The notes under the pieces were generated by a model. That model saw only the letters and a program-made list of their open reading frames with translations. It was not told where the DNA came from and did not search any database. Shown here piece after piece: positions 5,545 through 7,182 of a DNA stretch of 7,182 nucleotides. How positions within the stretch are numbered: position 1 is the first letter of the stretch; every line of letters begins with the position of its first letter. The position numbers and the translations under genes were made by a program. Location of the stretch: NCBI GenBank assembly GCA_049641805.1, contig JBARNX010000002.1, positions 1-7,182 of the forward strand. The letters run 5' to 3'. The DNA is from UBA5738 sp049641805. Lineage in GTDB: Bacteria > Patescibacteriota > Minisyncoccia > Minisyncoccales > UBA5738.

Positions 5545-5747
5545 ATGAACCGAAAAAGCGAAGATAAAAACATCCGCAAGCTGGCCAAAAGCGGCAAAAC
5601 CTCGCTGGCCGTAACCATCCCGCGCGATTTCATCGTGGAACTGGGCTGGAAGGAAAAGCGTCAGTCCTGAGCGAAACCGAAGGGCAAAAAGTGGTGGTCA
5701 AAAAACAAGGCAAAACCATCGTGATTTGCGATTGGCCCCAAAATTAG
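5545..5747 (+). pseudogene. AbrB/SpoVT-like regulator, copy 2, interrupted by a 26-nt insertion
   Basis: The frame opens MNRKSEDKNIRKLAKSGKTS and goes on LAVTIPRDFIVELGWKEK, then stops at TGA 5668-5670 after 41 aa. A 26-nt element (5659-5684) supplies the stop and shifts the frame. After it, in another frame, the protein resumes as QKVVVKKQGKTIVICDWPQN and ends at TAG 5745-5747. Removing the insertion gives a 58-aa protein with the full SpoVT-AbrB pattern (IRKLAKSG, SLAVTIPRD, ELGW, basic strand KVVVKKQGKTIVI). Intact members bind DNA as swapped-hairpin dimers; the 41-aa product lacks the second strand pair and would probably not fold the same way. It carries an upstream element (5510-5532) and its own terminator. 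Confidence 0.8.
5659..5684 (+). mobile_element. 26-nt short interspersed element in AbrB copy 2
   Basis: It interrupts GAAAAG|CAAAAAG of the AbrB gene. It holds the core CCTGAGCGAAACCGAAGG; copy 3 has the same element with one change. From memory, CCTGAGCGAAGnCGAAGG-type repeats are common REP-like elements scattered through many bacterial genomes. The weak hairpin (CCT with AGG, plus GA/TC-like pairing lost here) fits that type. Confidence 0.55.
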
Positions 5748-5753
5748 GATTTC

Positions 5754-5779
5754 GCAGGGGTCCGACCCCTGCATTTTTG
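5754..5779 (+). terminator. Intrinsic terminator after AbrB copy 2
   Basis: GCAGGGG and CCCCTGC (7 bp) close on TCCGA and are followed by ATTTTTG. It starts 6 nt after the AbrB stop. It would separate AbrB transcription from the RhuM gene downstream. An identical hairpin follows copy 3. Confidence 0.85.
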
Positions 5780-5780
5780 A

Positions 5781-5840
5781 CAAAATGAGCTTCGCGCCGC
5801 GATTGACGAGATCGTGGCGGATATTGAGGGTAATAAATAA
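5781..5840 (+). pseudogene. Orphan 3' end of a lost gene (ends IVADIEGNK)
   Basis: Directly after the AbrB repeat, a frame reads QNELRAAIDEIVADIEGNK and stops at TAA 5838-5840, 4 nt before the RhuM ATG. It has no start and its beginning is cut off by the repeat. A related segment (6857-6911) lies at the other end of the RhuM gene. The differences between them fall mostly on third codon positions, so both derive from coding sequence. The parent gene is not certain: it could be another RhuM copy, or the gene that normally precedes rhuM in an operon (rhuM is often seen near type I restriction genes). Confidence 0.5.
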
Positions 5841-5844
5841 TTCT

Positions 5845-6921
5845 ATGGAAAATAACCAACCAAATAACGAAATTATTATCTATCAAGGCGAAAGCGGTGA
5901 ATCAAAGATTGAAGTGCGCCTGACCGGAGAAACGGTATGGTTAAGCCAACAACAGCTTATTGAACTCTACCGATCATCACGCACCAATATCGTTGAGCAT
6001 ATCAAGCACATCTATGATGAGGGAGAGCTTGACGAAGCGTCAACCTGTCGGAATTTCCGACATGTTCGCGTTGAGGGTACCCGCGAGGTAGAGCGCGAAT
6101 TACCGTTCTATAATCTTGATATGATCATTTCTTTGGGATACAGAGTGAAATCAAGTATTGCAACGAAATTTCGCATTTGGGCAACGGCGCGGCTTCGCGA
6201 ATACATCGTTAAGGGCTTCACGATGGATGATGATTTTCTCAAAGAGAATGGCGGGGGAAAATATTGGTATGAGCTTCTTGGTCGCATTCGCGACATTCGT
6301 AGCAGTGAAAAAGTTTTATACCGCCAGGTGCTTGACCTGTATGCCACGAGCATTGATTATAATCCCAAGGCCTTGGAATCTATAAAATTTTTCAAGATTG
6401 TGCAAAATAAACTGCATTACGCCGCGCATGGCAACACCGCCGCCGAGGTCATCGCCCGGCGAGCCAATGCCGGAAAGCCGTTTATGGGTTTGCTGGCTTT
6501 TTCCAGCGGAAGCGTAAGCAAAAAAGATATCGCCATCGCGAAAAATTATCTCAACGAGGAAGAGTTGAAAATACTGAACAATATCGTTTCCGCTTTTTTT
6601 GATTTGGCAGAGGTGAGGGTAATGAAACATGAACCGATGTATATGAAGGATTGGATTGCCCAGCTTGATAAATTGATCGGCATTTTTGACAAAAAAATCC
6701 TGACGGAATCCGGTTCGGTGAGCCATGCCGCGGCACTGAAAAAAGCGGCAGCAGAATACAAAAAATACCAATCCAAAACCATCAGCGAGGTGGAAAAAGC
6801 GTATTTGGAAACGATCAAAACCGTTCAAAAAACAGTTGAGAAAAAAGTCCGCGAAACAAAACGAACTCCGCGCAATGATTTGAGATCGTGCCGAACATTG
6901 AAGAAAAATAAATCTTGTTAA
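5845..6921 (+). CDS. RhuM family protein
   Basis: A 358-aa protein of the 'virulence RhuM' family (named after a Salmonella pathogenicity-island protein; molecular function unproven). The N-terminal part shows the usual block: EVRLTGETVWLSQQQLIELY (about 23-42, winged-helix-like), then the hallmark NLDMIISLGYRVKSSIATKF and RIWATARLREYIVKGF (90-125). A middle helical region (145-170) and the block FFKIVQNKLHYAAHGNTAAE with RRANAGKPFMGL (182-216) follow. The C-terminal half is charged and helical. The ATG at 5845 fits the family start; an upstream in-frame ATG (5785) lies in remnant DNA. A weak GAGGG site is about 12 nt upstream. The last ~18 residues (TPRNDLRSCR onward) are an out-of-frame reading of a homologous coding tail, so the true C-terminus is probably damaged. 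It lies between two AbrB repeats and is therefore likely cargo of a duplicated module. Confidence 0.9.
   Translation: MENNQPNNEIIIYQGESGESKIEVRLTGETVWLSQQQLIELYRSSRTNIVEHIKHIYDEGELDEASTCRNFRHVRVEGTREVERELPFYNLDMIISLGYRVKSSIATKFRIWATARLREYIVKGFTMDDDFLKENGGGKYWYELLGRIRDIRSSEKVLYRQVLDLYATSIDYNPKALESIKFFKIVQNKLHYAAHGNTAAEVIARRANAGKPFMGLLAFSSGSVSKKDIAIAKNYLNEEELKILNNIVSAFFDLAEVRVMKHEPMYMKDWIAQLDKLIGIFDKKILTESGSVSHAAALKKAAAEYKKYQSKTISEVEKAYLETIKTVQKTVEKKVRETKRTPRNDLRSCRTLKKNKSC
6857..6911 (+). pseudogene. Degenerate coding tail homologous to 5781-5840
   Basis: In a frame different from that of RhuM it reads QNELRAMI; after a 2-nt gap it continues EIVPNIEEK and stops at TAA 6909-6911. It matches the orphan tail at 5781-5840 (CAAAA-GA-CT-CGCGC, then GAGATCGTG, then ATTGA). 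RhuM reads through it in another frame. One added base near 6857 and a 2-nt loss near 6880 would explain the break, so RhuM may originally have ended EIVPNIEEK. The stop is 12 nt before AbrB copy 3. Confidence 0.5.
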
Positions 6922-6923
6922 CT

Positions 6924-7126
6924 ATGAACCGAAAAAGCGAAGATAAAAACATCCGCAAACTGGCCAAAAGCGGCAAAACCTCGCTGGCCGTAACCATCCC
7001 GCGCGACTTCATCGTGGAATTGGGCTGGAAGGAAAAGCGTCAGTCCTGAGCGAAGCCGAAGGGCAAAAAGTGGTGGTCAAAAAACAAGGCAAAACCATCA
7101 CAATCTCCGATTGGTCCCAAAATTAG
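6924..7126 (+). pseudogene. AbrB/SpoVT-like regulator, copy 3, interrupted by a 26-nt insertion
   Basis: It encodes the same 41-residue opening as copy 2 (MNRKSEDKNIRKLAKSG to WKEKRQS, stop TGA 7047-7049), the same 26-nt element at the same site (7038-7063) and the same resumed tail (QKVVVKKQGKTITISDWSQN, stop TAG 7124-7126). In the first 38 codons the three differences from copy 2 are all silent. In the tail after the insertion the changes include V to T, C to S and P to S. It lacks the 23-bp upstream element, because RhuM ends 2 nt before its ATG, so it would depend on read-through from RhuM. Its cargo lies beyond the window. Confidence 0.8.
7038..7063 (+). mobile_element. 26-nt short interspersed element in AbrB copy 3
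   Basis: Same position within the gene and same length as the element in copy 2, one base different (GCGAAGCC against GCGAAACC). The shared site shows that the insertion came before the duplication, unless the element has a strict target. Confidence 0.55.
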
Positions 7127-7132
7127 GATTTC

Positions 7133-7158
7133 GCAGGGGTCCGACCCCTGCATTTTTG
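7133..7158 (+). terminator. Intrinsic terminator after AbrB copy 3
   Basis: Identical to the hairpin after copy 2 (GCAGGGG/CCCCTGC, loop TCCGA, then ATTTTTG), 6 nt after the AbrB stop. A second small hairpin (ACAGG with CCTGT, 7165-7181) begins just after it and may run out of the window. Confidence 0.8.
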
Positions 7159-7182
7159 ATTTCCACAGGATCAACGCCTGTT

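Larger units (their letters stand above)
5545..5780 (+). repeat. ~236-bp direct repeat, left copy (AbrB plus terminator)
   Basis: Matches 6924-7159 base for base with 10 differences and no gaps (about 96 % identity by hand count). The match starts at the AbrB ATG and stops right after the terminator T-run. With its partner it brackets the RhuM gene. Confidence 0.85.
6924..7159 (+). repeat. ~236-bp direct repeat, right copy (AbrB plus terminator)
   Basis: Partner of 5545-5780, gap-free with 10 differences. After the T-run the two flanks are unrelated, which defines a sharp repeat edge. Confidence 0.85.

Noticed and set aside
5668..5670. TGA read as an amino acid (recoded UGA) in the AbrB copies
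   Set aside because: Reading through TGA continues in the wrong frame and does not give the AbrB tail. Two intact genes in the window end with TGA.
5656..5690. Programmed translational bypass (gene 60-like) over the 26-nt insertion in AbrB
   Set aside because: Bypass needs matching take-off and landing codons. The codon before the gap is AAG and the one before the resumed frame is GGG, so they do not match. An ordinary insertion explains the data.
1..7182. CRISPR array
   Set aside because: No regularly spaced short repeats with unique spacers. The repeats present are 1.3 kb apart and coding.

Overview
The window most resembles a genome of the Candidate Phyla Radiation (Patescibacteria, probably a Parcubacteria-like lineage). 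This is an inference from gene content and style: short compact genes, almost no clear Shine-Dalgarno sites, moderately AT-rich DNA, small AbrB-type regulators, an RNHCP zinc protein, KTSC and NYN proteins and a RhuM protein. TGA works as a stop here (two intact genes end with it), so the recoded Gracilibacteria/Absconditabacteria are unlikely.

Left part (1-930): a minus-strand RNHCP-domain zinc-ribbon gene has an apparent one-base frameshift near its start and a GNRA-loop terminator after its end. Upstream lies a near-perfect sigma70 promoter on the minus strand (TTGACT, 17 nt, TATAAT). It is followed by a ~135-nt untranslated stretch with two hairpins, the second with a terminator-like tail, so an attenuated leader or a small RNA is plausible. 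A 22-bp perfect AT-rich palindrome lies further right in an otherwise empty spacer.

Middle part (928-3390): a tight plus-strand operon encodes a HAD phosphatase, a conserved protein of unknown function, a SPL-type radical SAM protein and a Nudix hydrolase, closed by an intrinsic terminator. The set looks like housekeeping or damage-handling enzymes. A separate conserved protein with paired cysteines follows (3656-4129).

Right part (4170-7182): this accessory region is the most unusual. Three related AbrB/SpoVT-like gene copies each stand at the head of a different cargo: copy 1 before KTSC and NYN genes, copy 2 before a RhuM gene, copy 3 before whatever lies beyond the window. All three are broken by short insertions: a 38-nt hairpin element in copy 1, and a 26-nt element at the same site in copies 2 and 3. 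Copies 2 and 3, with their shared terminator, form ~236-bp direct repeats (10 differences) around RhuM. Inside these lies a second, older pair of homologous coding 3' ends (5781-5840 and 6857-6911). This suggests a cassette-like locus built by repeated duplication and insertion, with AbrB-headed modules as the repeating unit.
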